Shown: positions 17,011 to 27,015, numbered from the stretch's first letter. The stretch is DNA of 64,000 nt from Microbulbifer marinus (GCF_900107725.1 NZ_FNQO01000003.1:434001-498000); one strand, 5' to 3'. Numbers and translations: made by a program. The notes: generated from the sequence alone by a model not told the origin.

Positions 17011-19346
17011 TAGCGAGCCCTCACCCCGGCGCCAACCAGGCCCCGCTCGATGGCGCCGCGCGCGCGGCGCACGTCCGGCAACACCCTGCGCAGCAGTTCG
17101 CGCAGGCGCCGCAGGATTCGGCTTTTCGCCAGACGCCCGCGGCGCAACAACCCGGCCAGACCGAGCAGCCCGGCTGCGGCCAGCAGCTGCGCATGAAGCC
17201 CGGCCGCAGTGCGCGGATAGGTCTGACGCTGCAACACCTGTCCGCGGGCGACCGCGTTGGGCACCGGGCTTTTGGAGAGCCCTTCGCCCTGCGGCCGCAC
17301 CACTGCTTCCTCCACCGCGACAAAACTAGTGTAAGGACTCGCCAACTGGTGATTCAGTGCCAGCTGCAGAATCTGCCCGCGCAGGGCGCTGCCCGCTTCG
17401 CTGCTCTCACCAACCGCAAGCTGCCGATCGCGCAGCGCCTCTATCTTGCTCCGCGCCCATACACTGCCGATGCCGCGGCCGTTTTCCATGCCACCGCCAT
17501 TGAGCTGCAGCTTCTGCACAAACTGCCTGCCCGCCAGACGGCCGCGCAACAGCAGGTCGCCGGACAGGGTTCCCCCTTCTATCCTGGCCACCAGCTGCAA
17601 CGGCTCGCCGCGATACAGATCGGGAATACGCTTCGGGTAGGCATCGACCACCAGACCCGCGGGCCAGTTGAGTTGCAGATCTGTCGTCAACGGGTTTTCC
17701 AGCTTCGCAAACAGCGCCTGCATACGCTCCTGCACTTCGCCCAGGTCGCCGATCGTGACGAAGGTGCCGCGGCCGAACTTCGCCGCCTTGCGCATAAAGT
17801 GACTGTTCGGCGCAGAGCCGATGCCGATGGTAAACAGGCGCGCATCGCGCAGGGACTGCCGGATCAGTTCAAACAGGGCGCGCTCATTGCCGACGGCACC
17901 GTCGGTGATAAACACCACCTGGCGCACCAGACTGTCGTCGCCGGGCAGCTGCTGACTCAGGGCCAGGCGCAGCGCCGGCGCCATCTCCGTGCCCCCACGC
18001 GCCTGCAGCCCCTCCACCTGAGCGCGGGCGTGCTGGATATTGGCGGGGTCGACCGCCACCGGGCGCGGGAACAGCGCGCGGGTTTCACTGTTGAATTCGA
18101 TCACGTTGAAGCGGTCACCGGCCTGTAGCCGCGACAGCGCCAGCAGCAGGCTCTCCTTGGCCTGGCGAATCGAGTTGCCGCTCATCGAACCGGATGTGTC
18201 GATGACATAGACCACTTCCCGCGGCAGGCGCCGCACCTGAGCCGCGCCGTCCGGCGGCAGTAACAATACCTGCAGGTAAGTGCCCGCCTGCCCCTCGGCA
18301 TTGTCCGCATCCATTTTTTCAGTAAACAGCGCCGCCCGCGGCAGTGCGGAGGCGCGCGGTCGCCAGTGCAGCGCGAAGTCCCGATCCATCACCGCTGCAC
18401 CGTTGCGCAATTGAATGGTGTAGCGGCCGCCTGCCTGCTTGCTGAAGTCGATATCGTGGTAGGGGCTGCTGATCTCGGCCAGCGGCAGGCCGCCATCGAG
18501 CTCCACGTCGATGGCGATGCGGTGGCTGCCCAGGGCGGTCAGCTCCGCCGCTGGCTGCATAAACGGTGTAATCTTGTGCGCATCCGGCACCTGGTCGGTG
18601 GGCAGCGCCCAGCCGCTGCTGTCGGCCACCAGTTCCGCTTGCGCAATGGTATTGTCCGGCGCCTTTACCTCGCCCGGAATGTAGCGCGGCGTCAGCGTTG
18701 TCGGCAGTCGCAGGCTGAAAGTACCGCTGTCGTAGCCGACCTTTTGCAGGTAGCGGATATGAACACGAACGGTTTCTCCCGGAGCTATGTTGGCCACCTT
18801 GCTGGTAAACAGGTTGGGGCGCTGCTGCTCCAGCAGCGCCGCGCGCTGGCCGGCGTCGCGGGCCGCCTTGTAGATCCTGGCCGCCTGCTCGCGCTCGCGC
18901 ACCTTGCCGACGATACGGCGCTCGCCCACCTCTATTTCCAGTCCGGCAACGGCGGCCTGCTCCGGCAGCGGCAGCACGTAGACGGCTTCCCGCCAGCTGT
19001 CGCTGTGATTGGCAAATTCCTGCTGCAGACGCACCTCCGCCACCAGGCCACGTACCGAAATCTGCGCGCGGCTGGCCAGATGTACGGCGGGCGCATAGCT
19101 GCCCCGCTGCGCTCCGGCAAACAGCAGATCACCGGCCTTCATATCATCCAACGTGACGGCGCCGGGCTGCGCCAGCGGCTCTGCGCGCGCGCCGACGGCG
19201 GCCACGCATACCGCCACTGCGGTAACCAGAAACAGCAGCCAGCGACCGCGCTTGCTGCTGCGGTAGCGGCGGCGGTAATACTCCTCTGTCGGCAGTACCA
19301 GCAATTCGCGCGGTATGCGCTGGCCGGAAAATATCGCCCTGTTCAC
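17010..19346 (-). CDS. Sortase target protein with VIT and von Willebrand A domains
   Basis: This is a 778-residue envelope protein. After a basic N-terminus and a membrane or signal segment (about 33-55) comes a VIT domain (about 85-205), then a vWA domain whose metal site DTSGSMS starts near residue 381. The C-terminus holds YPRTA at 710-714, a hydrophobic stretch, then a basic RRGRLAKSR run, the layout of a sortase sorting signal. A further 40 or so charged residues follow the usual end. Translation starts at GTG, with GGAGGG eight bases before it. It is the only obvious substrate of the adjacent sortase. Its ligand is unknown. Confidence 0.9.
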   Translation of the reverse strand: MNRAIFSGQRIPRELLVLPTEEYYRRRYRSSKRGRWLLFLVTAVAVCVAAVGARAEPLAQPGAVTLDDMKAGDLLFAGAQRGSYAPAVHLASRAQISVRGLVAEVRLQQEFANHSDSWREAVYVLPLPEQAAVAGLEIEVGERRIVGKVREREQAARIYKAARDAGQRAALLEQQRPNLFTSKVANIAPGETVRVHIRYLQKVGYDSGTFSLRLPTTLTPRYIPGEVKAPDNTIAQAELVADSSGWALPTDQVPDAHKITPFMQPAAELTALGSHRIAIDVELDGGLPLAEISSPYHDIDFSKQAGGRYTIQLRNGAAVMDRDFALHWRPRASALPRAALFTEKMDADNAEGQAGTYLQVLLLPPDGAAQVRRLPREVVYVIDTSGSMSGNSIRQAKESLLLALSRLQAGDRFNVIEFNSETRALFPRPVAVDPANIQHARAQVEGLQARGGTEMAPALRLALSQQLPGDDSLVRQVVFITDGAVGNERALFELIRQSLRDARLFTIGIGSAPNSHFMRKAAKFGRGTFVTIGDLGEVQERMQALFAKLENPLTTDLQLNWPAGLVVDAYPKRIPDLYRGEPLQLVARIEGGTLSGDLLLRGRLAGRQFVQKLQLNGGGMENGRGIGSVWARSKIEALRDRQLAVGESSEAGSALRGQILQLALNHQLASPYTSFVAVEEAVVRPQGEGLSKSPVPNAVARGQVLQRQTYPRTAAGLHAQLLAAAGLLGLAGLLRRGRLAKSRILRRLRELLRRVLPDVRRARGAIERGLVGAGVRAR

Positions 19347-19474
19347 AGTTATCCCTCCAGTCTTTGTTTTTACTGACGGGAATTAAACTTGGGCAAACGG
19401 GCGAAAACGGGAACGGATTGCGGCGGAAATACGGGGGAAATATGGCGAATTATGTCGAGGCCGCGGTGTGCCAA

Positions 19475-19506
19475 AACAAAAAACCGGCGCGAGCGCCGGT
19501 TTTTTT
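19475..19506. terminator. Terminator after purC (bidirectional form)
   Basis: The arms ACCGGCG (19483-19489) and CGCCGGT (19494-19500) enclose a CGAG loop, with an A run before and a T run after. It lies about 45 bases past the purC stop on the minus strand. Confidence 0.85.
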
Positions 19507-19550
19507 GCGGTCCTGACCTCAGTCGGTCAGATTCCTAGTCGATCAAGCCC

Positions 19551-20654
19551 TTAATCAATCAAGCCATAGTCCTTGCGCAGAACCTCGACCAGTTCCGCCT
19601 TCGGATTGTCGGAGAGCTCCAACTTCCTGCCGGTGATCTTCTCGGCGATACCGACATAGGTCGCGGACACATCCATCAGCATCGACTCCGGCAGCTCGTT
19701 GTCGCGGGCCAGGGCCTGGCGCTCGGGCATGCGATCCTTGTTCAGCAGGATATCCGGATCCGGGAAGTGCTTCAGCAGTGCCTGGCGGAATCCCTCTTTG
19801 GAATTTTCCACCACCTTGCCGTTGCGATATTGCTCGCCATCCCAGATGCGCGAGGAATCCGGCGTGCCCACCTCGTCCATATAGATCAGCTTTTCCTCGC
19901 CATTGGCATCGGTGACATAGCCGAACTCAAACTTGGTGTCGACGAAGATCTGGTCCAGCTTCGCCAGCTCCGCAGAGATCACGTCGAAGCCTTCCTTCAG
20001 CAGCTTCTCGTACAGATCGATATCGTCCTGCGAGCGGAAGTTGAACGCCTCGACGTTGTCTTCGATATTCTTGCGCGTGATGTTTACATCATCCGCCTCC
20101 GGCACGCCGGGGATACCTTTCAGGATGCCCTTGGTGGACGGGGTAATCAGCAGTTCCGGCAGCTTCTGGTCTTTCTGCAGACCATCGGGAATCTCGATAC
20201 CGCAGAATTCGCGCTCGCCCTTCTGGTAGGCGCGCCACATGGAACCGGTGATGTACTGCCGCGCGATCGCCTCGATCATGACCGGGCGCGCCTTCTGTAC
20301 GATCCACACCAGTGGATGGGGGATATCCAGAATATGGCTGTCCGCCAGCCCCTGCTCCTTGAACAGCTTGAACCAGTGGTTGGAGATGGCATTCAGCGCC
20401 GCACCTTTGCCCGGCACGCCGCGCATGCCACCCTCGCCGGTCCAGATGCAGTCGAACGCAGAGATGCGGTCGGAGATCACCATGACCGCCAGGGGTGCAT
20501 CCGGAGCCACCGGATAACCCTTTTCCTCGATCAAACGACGGCTATCGGCTTCGGTCAACCAGTAGACTGAGCGGACCTTGCCGCTGTGAATGGGCTTGTC
20601 GGTGCGGATCGGCAGATCGTCGTTCACCGCCAGTACTTTGTCAGCCAGGCTCAT
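19551..20654 (-). CDS. purC: Phosphoribosylaminoimidazole-succinocarboxamide (SAICAR) synthase
   Basis: This enzyme joins CAIR with aspartate using ATP in purine synthesis. At 367 residues it is longer than the roughly 237-residue E. coli form and belongs to the long type. Expected motifs are visible: the N-terminal KVRSVYWL region, the DRISAFD signature, and the substrate-binding KFEFGYV segment with its preceding DTK. It is a single gene with its own terminator. Past its stop the DNA holds a diverged second copy of the last codons (Gly-Leu-Ile-Asp-stop). Confidence 0.93.
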   Translation of the reverse strand: MSLADKVLAVNDDLPIRTDKPIHSGKVRSVYWLTEADSRRLIEEKGYPVAPDAPLAVMVISDRISAFDCIWTGEGGMRGVPGKGAALNAISNHWFKLFKEQGLADSHILDIPHPLVWIVQKARPVMIEAIARQYITGSMWRAYQKGEREFCGIEIPDGLQKDQKLPELLITPSTKGILKGIPGVPEADDVNITRKNIEDNVEAFNFRSQDDIDLYEKLLKEGFDVISAELAKLDQIFVDTKFEFGYVTDANGEEKLIYMDEVGTPDSSRIWDGEQYRNGKVVENSKEGFRQALLKHFPDPDILLNKDRMPERQALARDNELPESMLMDVSATYVGIAEKITGRKLELSDNPKAELVEVLRKDYGLID

Positions 20655-20740
20655 GGGTCATTCCTATTCGGGATGGACTAAAAAGAAAGCGCGGGATTCT
20701 AGCAAAAGCCCCGGGCTCCAGACAGGGGGCGCAGCGCCGA

Positions 20741-21838
20741 TTACTCGGCGCCGTTCTCCGAGGCCTCCTTGGCCTGCCACTCGGCCTGGTGTTCGCTGGT
20801 GGGCCAGGCGTTCATGATCGCCTTCAGCAGGGTCGCCAGCGGGATGGCAAAGAAAACGCCCCAGAAGCCCCAGATGCCGCCGAAGAACAGCACCGCGAGG
20901 ATTATTGCCACCGGATGCAGGTTGACCGCTTCGGAAAACAGCAGCGGTACCAGCACATTGCCGTCCAGCAGCTGGATGATGCCGTAGGCAATCATCAGGT
21001 AAAAGAACTCGCTGGTCCAACCCCACTGGAACAGGCCAATGGCGGCCACCGGGATAGTCACCACCGCGGCGCCGATATACGGAATCAGCACACTGAGCCC
21101 CACCGCGACCGCCAGCAGCAACGCGTAATTGACACCCAACAGCAGGAAAGCCGCGTAGCTGACCGCCGCTACTATGCCGATCTCGATGACCTTGCCGCGC
21201 ACATAGTTGGCGACCTGATCATTCATCTCGTGCCAGATCTGGCGCAGCATCGGTCGCTGCGTGGGCAGAAAAGAGGCGCACCAGTTGATCAGCCGGTCGG
21301 AGTCCTTCAGGAAAAAGAATACCAGGATCGGCACCACAACCGCATAGATCAGGAATCCGGCCAGGATCGGCAGGTTGGCCAGGGAAAAAGTCAGCAGCGT
21401 CTGCGTGACCGAACCCAGTTCGCTGCCGAGAGTAGTGAAGATCTCGTCGATCTGCTGTGCGGTGATCAGGCGCGGATAGCGTTCCGGCAATAACAGCAAC
21501 AGATCCTGGCCGCGGTCGATCATATTCGGCAGCTCGGCGAACAGTCGCACCAGCTGGCGCCAGATGATCGGCAGCACCACCAGAAACAGTGCCACGATGA
21601 TACCCACCAGCACCAGGCAGGCCAGGCTGACCGCCAGCCAGTGGGGAACCTTCCAGCTCTTCAACCGCTGCACCATACCCTGCATCAGGAAGGCGATGAT
21701 CAGCGCCGCCAACACCGGAGCCAGCACCGGGCCGAGGGTGGCCAGCACCACCAGCGACGCCAGCATCAGCAGCACCAGCAGCACTACTTCTTCCTGACTG
21801 AAATAGCGATTAATCCAACCTTTGACGATTTCGAGCAT
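20741..21838 (-). CDS. AI-2E family transporter (PerM/YhhQ-like permease)
   Basis: This is a 365-residue inner-membrane protein with about seven or eight hydrophobic helices, including a paired N-terminal segment (residues 18-60) and the family's C-terminal glycine-rich helices (VLFFGGIWGFWGVFFAIPLA). The family is named after the autoinducer-2 exporter TqsA, but members have varied or unknown substrates, so the substrate stays open. It lies between purC and the TusA-like gene on the same strand, 16 bases from the latter, and may share its transcript. Confidence 0.85.
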   Translation of the reverse strand: MLEIVKGWINRYFSQEEVVLLVLLMLASLVVLATLGPVLAPVLAALIIAFLMQGMVQRLKSWKVPHWLAVSLACLVLVGIIVALFLVVLPIIWRQLVRLFAELPNMIDRGQDLLLLLPERYPRLITAQQIDEIFTTLGSELGSVTQTLLTFSLANLPILAGFLIYAVVVPILVFFFLKDSDRLINWCASFLPTQRPMLRQIWHEMNDQVANYVRGKVIEIGIVAAVSYAAFLLLGVNYALLLAVAVGLSVLIPYIGAAVVTIPVAAIGLFQWGWTSEFFYLMIAYGIIQLLDGNVLVPLLFSEAVNLHPVAIILAVLFFGGIWGFWGVFFAIPLATLLKAIMNAWPTSEHQAEWQAKEASENGAE

Positions 21839-21854
21839 AGATCCCCTGATCTCG

Positions 21855-22130
21855 TTATTTACCGGCGCGCAGCCAGTAATAGAAGCAGTCCCCGCGACGC
21901 TCGGCCCGCAACAGCGGCTTGCCGCTCAGCTCGGCAAAGCTGTGAAAGTCACGCCAGGAGCTTTCGTCGGTCGCCAGCACCTGCAACAGCGTACCCGCCG
22001 CATAATCACCCAGGGCACGGCGCATCGCCAGCAGCGGCTGCGGACACGGCAGTCCGCGCGCGTCCACGGTTACGGCGCTGTCCCAGTCCGGGGGTGGGCT
22101 CAACTCGCTGTCGGCAGCGGATACTGTCAT
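21855..22130 (-). CDS. TusA-like sulfurtransferase (sulfur carrier) protein
   Basis: This is a 91-residue cytoplasmic protein of the TusA/SirA fold. The motif GLPCPQPLL near residues 27-34 holds the sulfur-carrying Cys29 in the CPxP signature. TusA proteins pass persulfide sulfur to other enzymes, for example in tRNA thiolation. The start is the ATG at 22130 with AAAGG upstream; a longer frame to 22277 adds residues not seen in the family. The C-terminal WLRAGK end is slightly longer than typical. It is divergent from the M48 protease gene. Confidence 0.85.
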   Translation of the reverse strand: MTVSAADSELSPPPDWDSAVTVDARGLPCPQPLLAMRRALGDYAAGTLLQVLATDESSWRDFHSFAELSGKPLLRAERRGDCFYYWLRAGK

Positions 22131-22366
22131 TTGGCCTTTGGTCACAGTTTCTGATTGCGGCGGATTATAACGCGGATACTGCGTTAGATTCCGTGCAACC
22201 ACAACGGTAGCGGGGATTCGGGAGAATGGAGCCAAGCGGTCACAGCTAACGGATCCGCGAACCTTCTGTCGCCGCACTGGTCAAATCCTCGACAGCCCGA
22301 CAAGCTAGGGTATAGAGTTGGGCTACCGGCCCTAATTCACCGAGGCAGACCGAGCAGTATTCAAAG

Positions 22367-23875
22367 ATGACCGATCTCAACCACATCGCGCCCCGTCGAT
22401 CTGCCCGTCGCCCACTGCGGCAGCGCATCAGCGCAGGCCTGGCGGCGCTGGGCATGGGTTTGCTGCTCGGCGGCACTCCGGTTGCGGCGCTCGCAGATGA
22501 CGACCAGATTCGGCTGCCCGAACTGGGCGACAGCAGCAGCGGCGTCGTTTCCCGGGCGCGCGAGAAAGAGCTGGGCCAGATGTGGCTGCGTATGTTCCGC
22601 AGCCAGGTACGCACCTCCAACGATGCACTGCTGCAGCAGTACGTGGAAAACACGGTCAAAGGCCTGTCGGAATTCAGCCCGCTGGACGACAAGAACATCG
22701 ATGTGGTGGTGGTCAAGAACGACACCATGAACGCCTTTGCGGTGCCCGGGGGCATCATGGGGGTCCACACCGGCCTGTTTCTGTTTGCCGAGAACGAGGA
22801 CCAGTTTGCCTCCGTCATCGCCCACGAACTTGGCCACCTGAGCCAGCGACACTATGCCCGCTCGCTGGAGGCCCAGCGCAACAACACCATCCCGACCCTC
22901 GCCGGCATGCTCGGCGCCCTGGTACTCGCCGCTACCGCCGGCGGCGATGCCGGCATCGCGGCGATGACCGCCACTCAGGCGGCGGCACTGGACAGCCAGC
23001 TGCGCTTCAGCCGCCAGAATGAACAGGAGGCGGACCGCGTCGGTATCGAAACCCTGGCCAAATCCGGTCGCGACCCGGAGGCCGCCGGCGAGATGTTCGA
23101 ACAGATGCTGAAAGCCACGCGCTACTATCGCCGCCCGCCGGAGTTTCTGCTCACCCATCCGGTCACGGAAAAGCGTATCGCCGATGCCAAACTGCGCGCC
23201 AGCCGCATGCCAGCGGTGCAACCGAGCGACGGCCGCGACTACCACCTGATGCGTGCGCGTATCCGCGTGGCGGCGGAGCCGACGCCACAGCAGGCGGTCA
23301 AGCGCTTCCACGCGGAACTGAACGGCATCAACGATAACGAGGACGCCGCCCGCTATGGCCTGGCGCTGGCCCAGACCGCCGCCGGCAAGCCGGATTCGGC
23401 GCTGGAAACCCTGCAGCCGCTGCTGGACCGCGAACCCAACAAGGCCGCATTCGTATTGGCGCGGGCGGACATCGACCTGGCGCGTCACGACTACACCAAT
23501 GCCACCAAGCGGCTGCAGCACGCGCTGGACAGAAATCCCGGCGACCACGCCCTGACCATGGGGCTGGCGAACGCGCACTTCAAGGCGGGCAACTATCTGA
23601 CCGCCGAGCGCATCCTCGCCAAGCACAGTCGCCTGCGCAAGAAAGATCCAACGGTCTGGTACCTGCTCGCAGAGACCCACGGTCTCGCCGGCGACATCAT
23701 CGGCGTACACGAGGCGCGCGCCGAGTACTACATCCTCAACGGGGTGTTCGACAAGGCCCTGCAGCACCTGCGCCACGGCATCCGCATGGCCAAGAGCGAC
23801 TACCAGACCCACGCGATTCTGGAGCAGCGCATGAAGGACGTGATCAAGATGCAGGAGAAAGCGAAAGAGCTGTAA
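22367..23875 (+). CDS. bepA: Periplasmic M48 metalloprotease with TPR domain (BepA/YfgC type)
   Basis: This 502-residue protein keeps the outer membrane in order: BepA family members help assemble LptD and degrade misassembled outer-membrane proteins. A signal peptide spans about residues 1-43. The zinc site is HELGH (His153, Glu154, His157), with the third ligand Glu in NEQEADRVGIE. The C-terminal half (about 300-500) is a row of TPR helices. It is a single gene, followed by a terminator shared with nadA. The symbol is by family resemblance. Confidence 0.88.
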   Translation: MTDLNHIAPRRSARRPLRQRISAGLAALGMGLLLGGTPVAALADDDQIRLPELGDSSSGVVSRAREKELGQMWLRMFRSQVRTSNDALLQQYVENTVKGLSEFSPLDDKNIDVVVVKNDTMNAFAVPGGIMGVHTGLFLFAENEDQFASVIAHELGHLSQRHYARSLEAQRNNTIPTLAGMLGALVLAATAGGDAGIAAMTATQAAALDSQLRFSRQNEQEADRVGIETLAKSGRDPEAAGEMFEQMLKATRYYRRPPEFLLTHPVTEKRIADAKLRASRMPAVQPSDGRDYHLMRARIRVAAEPTPQQAVKRFHAELNGINDNEDAARYGLALAQTAAGKPDSALETLQPLLDREPNKAAFVLARADIDLARHDYTNATKRLQHALDRNPGDHALTMGLANAHFKAGNYLTAERILAKHSRLRKKDPTVWYLLAETHGLAGDIIGVHEARAEYYILNGVFDKALQHLRHGIRMAKSDYQTHAILEQRMKDVIKMQEKAKEL

Positions 23876-23902
23876 GACCCGTTGAGTAGATCGATCACCA
23901 GC

Positions 23903-23937
23903 AAAAAAAAGAGCGGCCACTGGCCGCTCTTTTTTTG
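23903..23937. terminator. Bidirectional terminator between bepA-type gene and nadA
   Basis: The arms GAGCGGCC (23911-23918) and GGCCGCTC (23922-23929) carry an A run on the left and a T run on the right, serving the two convergent genes. Confidence 0.88.
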
Positions 23938-23952
23938 TTGGCAATATAGCAA

Positions 23953-25011
23953 TCAGTCCAGCGGCTTGCGGAAGTCGAGCATGCGCTGCAGCGGGATCAT
24001 CGCGCGGCGGCCCAGCTCGGGATCGACAAGAATCTCATTGTCGCCGCGCTCCAGCACACCGCACAGATTCTCCAGCGAGTTCATCGCCATCCACGGGCAA
24101 TTGGCACAGCTGCGGCAGGTCGCTCCGGCACCGGCGGTCGGTGCGATGATCAGCTCCTTGTCCGGGCACAGCTGCTGCATCTTGTAGAAGATGCCCTGGT
24201 CGGTGGCGACGATAAAACGCTTCTCCGGTCGCGTCTTGGCTGCATTGATGATCTGGGAGGTGGAGCCCACCACATCGGCCAGCTCCACAACGGCCGCCGG
24301 CGATTCCGGATGTACCAGCACTACCGCGTCCGGGTAGAGCGCTTTCAGATCCTCGACCCCCTTGGCCTTGAACTCCTCGTGCACGATGCAGGAGCCGTTC
24401 CACAGCAATACGTCCGCGCCCGTTTCGCGCTGCACATAGCTGCCCAGATGCTTGTCCGGCGCCCACAGGATTTTTTCCCCGTTGGCATCCAGGTGATCGA
24501 CCACGTCCAGTGCGATACTGGAGGTCACCACCCAGTCCGCACGAGCCTTGACGGCGGCGGAGGTATTTGCGTAGACCACCACGGTGCGATCCGGATGCTG
24601 GTCACAGAATGCGGCGAACTCTTCCGGCGGACAGCCGAGATCCAGAGAGCAGGTGGCTTCCAGCGTGGGCATCAGCACACGCTTTTTTGGGGTCAGAATC
24701 TTGGCGGTCTCGCCCATGAACTTCACACCGGCAACCACCAGCGTATCCGCCTGGTGCTCGGCACCGAAACGGGCCATCTCCAGGGAGTCGGACACACAGC
24801 CGCCGGTCTCTTCCGCCAGTGCCTGAATCAGGGGGTCGGTATAGTAGTGAGCCACCAGAACTGCATTCTGCTCTTTCAGCAGACGCTTGATGCGCTCGCG
24901 CCACAGTTCCAGCTCTTCTTCGCTGTACTGGTGCACCGTCGGCTCCGCCAGGTGCGCCTGCACCAGCGAACGGGAATCGGCAGTGTCTGTGGAAACTAAC
25001 TTCTGACTCAT
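23953..25011 (-). CDS. nadA: Quinolinate synthase A
   Basis: This 352-residue enzyme condenses iminoaspartate with dihydroxyacetone phosphate to give quinolinate, the precursor of NAD. It uses one 4Fe-4S cluster held by three cysteines, visible here in [10 protein letters not shown] and in the C-terminal [15 protein letters not shown] segment. The length fits the proteobacterial form. It lies at the end of the conserved tol-pal/queCE/tRNA-Lys block, as in Pseudomonas, but has the tRNA terminators upstream, so it is probably transcribed separately. Confidence 0.95.
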   Translation of the reverse strand: MSQKLVSTDTADSRSLVQAHLAEPTVHQYSEEELELWRERIKRLLKEQNAVLVAHYYTDPLIQALAEETGGCVSDSLEMARFGAEHQADTLVVAGVKFMGETAKILTPKKRVLMPTLEATCSLDLGCPPEEFAAFCDQHPDRTVVVYANTSAAVKARADWVVTSSIALDVVDHLDANGEKILWAPDKHLGSYVQRETGADVLLWNGSCIVHEEFKAKGVEDLKALYPDAVVLVHPESPAAVVELADVVGSTSQIINAAKTRPEKRFIVATDQGIFYKMQQLCPDKELIIAPTAGAGATCRSCANCPWMAMNSLENLCGVLERGDNEILVDPELGRRAMIPLQRMLDFRKPLD

Positions 25012-25163
25012 GGCTAACTACCACTAGCGGAAAAGCGCGCATTATAGCGCAACGGTGCCACCTGCATCGCAATGCCATTTTAGTGCCGGCAAGACCGCAA
25101 TCCGCCTCTCCGCCATTGGGGGGAAGATTCAATGCGGTTACCCGAAAATCCTGCACTGCGTGC

Positions 25164-25194
25164 AAAAAATAAAAAGGGCTGCTTTTGGCAGCCC
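25164..25194 (-). terminator. Terminator after the second transcribed tRNA-Lys
   Basis: On the minus strand the arms GGGCTGC (25188-25194) and GCAGCCC (25176-25182) enclose a five-base loop and are followed by a T-rich run over 25164-25175. It lies 12 bases past the tRNA 3' end. Confidence 0.85.
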
Positions 25195-25205
25195 TTTTTT
25201 GAAGA

Positions 25206-25281
25206 TGGTGGGTCGTGCTGGACTCGAACCAGCGACCAATTGGTTAAAAGCCAACTGCTCTACCAACTGAGCTAACGACCC
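25206..25281 (-). tRNA. tRNA-Lys (anticodon UUU)
   Basis: This is a 76-base cloverleaf with CCA encoded. The acceptor GGGTCGT pairs with ACGACCC, the D arm holds AGCTCAGTTGGTAGAGC, the anticodon loop reads CTTTTAA, and the T arm holds GGTTCGAGTCC. It is identical in sequence to the copy at 25396. Confidence 0.97.
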
Positions 25282-25360
25282 GAAGAAGACGCGCATCTTA
25301 CCGATCCGCGGAAAAAACTCAAGTCACTTGTCACTTCCGCCGCCGCCGGCAGGAAGCAAT

Positions 25361-25384
25361 AAAAAAGGCCGCCTGTGGGCGGCC
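25361..25384 (-). terminator. Terminator between the two tRNA-Lys genes
   Basis: On the minus strand the arms GGCCGCC and GGCGGCC (25378-25384 and 25367-25373) enclose a four-base loop and are followed by six T (25361-25366). It would end transcription of the first tRNA before the second, implying partial read-through or a second promoter. Confidence 0.8.
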
Positions 25385-25395
25385 CTTTCGAAAGG

Positions 25396-25471
25396 TGGTG
25401 GGTCGTGCTGGACTCGAACCAGCGACCAATTGGTTAAAAGCCAACTGCTCTACCAACTGAGCTAACGACCC
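25396..25471 (-). tRNA. tRNA-Lys (anticodon UUU), identical copy
   Basis: The same 76 bases as the copy at 25206, with CCA encoded and anticodon loop CTTTTAA. It is the first of the pair to be transcribed. Confidence 0.97.
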
Positions 25472-25499
25472 TTAGTTCCCTCAACGTGAGGAGCTGCGT

Positions 25500-25527
25500 A
25501 TCTTACGGATCTATTTCAAAAAGACAA
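25500..25527 (-). promoter_or_regulatory. Probable promoter of the tRNA-Lys genes
   Basis: On the minus strand a TTGTCT box (25522-25527) and a TAAGAT box (25500-25505) are 16 bases apart, about 28 bases upstream of the first tRNA. The match to sigma-70 boxes is fair. Confidence 0.5.
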
Positions 25528-25589
25528 TACTTGGCGGTAAAAAAAATCCTGCGAATTTAAGGGCTTAGCTGTGCATCTCAGATGTGCGC

Positions 25590-26267
25590 TCAGCCGACGT
25601 AGACCGTGGGGTCGGCCAGACCCGCCTCGATAAATCCAGCCGCGCGCAGGCGGCAGCTGTCGCAGCGGCCACAGGCAGCACCGTTCGGCTGCGCCTGGTA
25701 ACAGGATACAGTTAAACTGTAGTCCACTCCCAGCTCCGTACCACGGCGTACGATTTCCGCCTTACTCATATGCATCAGCGGTGTGCGAATACTGAGTTTG
25801 TGGCCCTCCACACCGGCCCGGGTGGCCAGGTTGGCCATCTTTTCGAATGCGGAGATGTACTCCGGGCGACAGTCCGGATAGCCGGAGTAGTCCACCGCGT
25901 TGACACCGACGAAGATATCCTGGGCTCCCAGTACCTCCGCCCAGCCCAGCGCAATCGACAGGAACACGGTATTGCGCGCCGGCACATAGGTGACCGGGAT
26001 TCCGCTGGTTTCCTCTTCGGGTACCTCAATATCGTCATCGGTCAGCGCCGACCCCCCGATGGCACGCAGATCCAGCTTGACCACCTTGTGCTCCCGCGCC
26101 TCCAGGTCCGCCGCCACGCGCTGCGCGGCCATCAGCTCGGCGCTGTGGCGCTGGCCGTAGTCGAAGCCGAGGGCATAGCACTCGTAGCCGTCCGCACGGG
26201 CCATCGCCAGTACGGTGGCGGAATCCAGGCCGCCAGAGAGCAGAACTACGGCTTTTTTAGCAGTCAT
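25590..26267 (-). CDS. queC: 7-cyano-7-deazaguanine (preQ0) synthase
   Basis: This 225-residue enzyme turns 7-carboxy-7-deazaguanine and ammonia into preQ0 with ATP, a step to queuosine in tRNA. The N-terminal ATP loop is SGGLDSAT (residues 11-18). The C-terminal zinc site is the cysteine cluster in [17 protein letters not shown]. The start is the ATG at 26267 with GAGGAAG just upstream; a longer frame reading back over the queE end is not supported. It lies 67 bases after queE, its pathway partner, on the same strand. Confidence 0.95.
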   Translation of the reverse strand: MTAKKAVVLLSGGLDSATVLAMARADGYECYALGFDYGQRHSAELMAAQRVAADLEAREHKVVKLDLRAIGGSALTDDDIEVPEEETSGIPVTYVPARNTVFLSIALGWAEVLGAQDIFVGVNAVDYSGYPDCRPEYISAFEKMANLATRAGVEGHKLSIRTPLMHMSKAEIVRRGTELGVDYSLTVSCYQAQPNGAACGRCDSCRLRAAGFIEAGLADPTVYVG

Positions 26268-26334
26268 ATCTTCCTCGTTGTCAGTGCGCGGCGGTGGCAG
26301 AACCGGCCTAGCCGCCCCGCTGAAATAACGGCAG

Positions 26335-27015
26335 TTAGACGCCCGGGACATCGCCCCACAGCAGTTTATGCAGCTGCATCTGCATGCGGACCGGCAGGCC
26401 GTCCGCGAGAATCCACTCCGCCAGTTGCCGTGGCTGCAGCTGTTCATAACTCGGTGAGAAGAGCACTTCCCCCACCCTTTCCGGCAAGCGGTACTGGTCG
26501 AGGATGAACCTGGCCCAGTCGTAGTCGCCGCGGTCGCAGATCACGAACTTTACCTGGTCGCGCTCGGTCAGCGCGGCGATGTTCTCCATGCGGTTGCGAT
26601 GCTGCTCGCCCGACGCCGGGGTTTTGAGATCGACCACCCGCGACACGCGCGCATCCACCTCTTCGATGGGCATGGCGCCACTGGTTTCCAGTGACACCGC
26701 GTAACCGGCATCGCACAGGGCCGTCAGCAATGGCAGGCAGTTGGGTTGTGCCAGCGGCTCGCCGCCGGTCACACAGACATGGCGGGCCGGATAGCTCTGC
26801 ACCTTCTGCACTATCTGTTCCAAGGTCAGCCGCTCGCCACCGTAAAAGGCGTACTCCGAATCGCAATAGGTACAGCGCAGCGGGCAACCGGTCAGCCGCA
26901 CGAAAACCGTGGGCAGTCCGGACTCCCGCGCCTCCCCCTGCAGGGAGTAGAAAATCTCACTGATACGGAGTGAGTCATCGCGGACACGCGATGACTCATT
27001 GTTCATATCGGTCAT
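26335..27015 (-). CDS. queE: 7-carboxy-7-deazaguanine synthase
   Basis: This radical SAM enzyme converts 6-carboxy-tetrahydropterin into 7-carboxy-7-deazaguanine in the queuosine pathway. The cluster motif is CPLRCTYC, the CxxxCxxC of the radical SAM family, and a glycine-rich SAM segment VTGGEPLAQ follows. The start is uncertain: GTG at 27021 and ATG at 27015 and 27006 are possible, and no clear ribosome site is seen. I give the 27015 ATG, making 226 residues. The gene begins only about 12 bases past the terminator of the tol-pal operon. Confidence 0.92.
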   Translation of the reverse strand: MTDMNNESSRVRDDSLRISEIFYSLQGEARESGLPTVFVRLTGCPLRCTYCDSEYAFYGGERLTLEQIVQKVQSYPARHVCVTGGEPLAQPNCLPLLTALCDAGYAVSLETSGAMPIEEVDARVSRVVDLKTPASGEQHRNRMENIAALTERDQVKFVICDRGDYDWARFILDQYRLPERVGEVLFSPSYEQLQPRQLAEWILADGLPVRMQMQLHKLLWGDVPGV

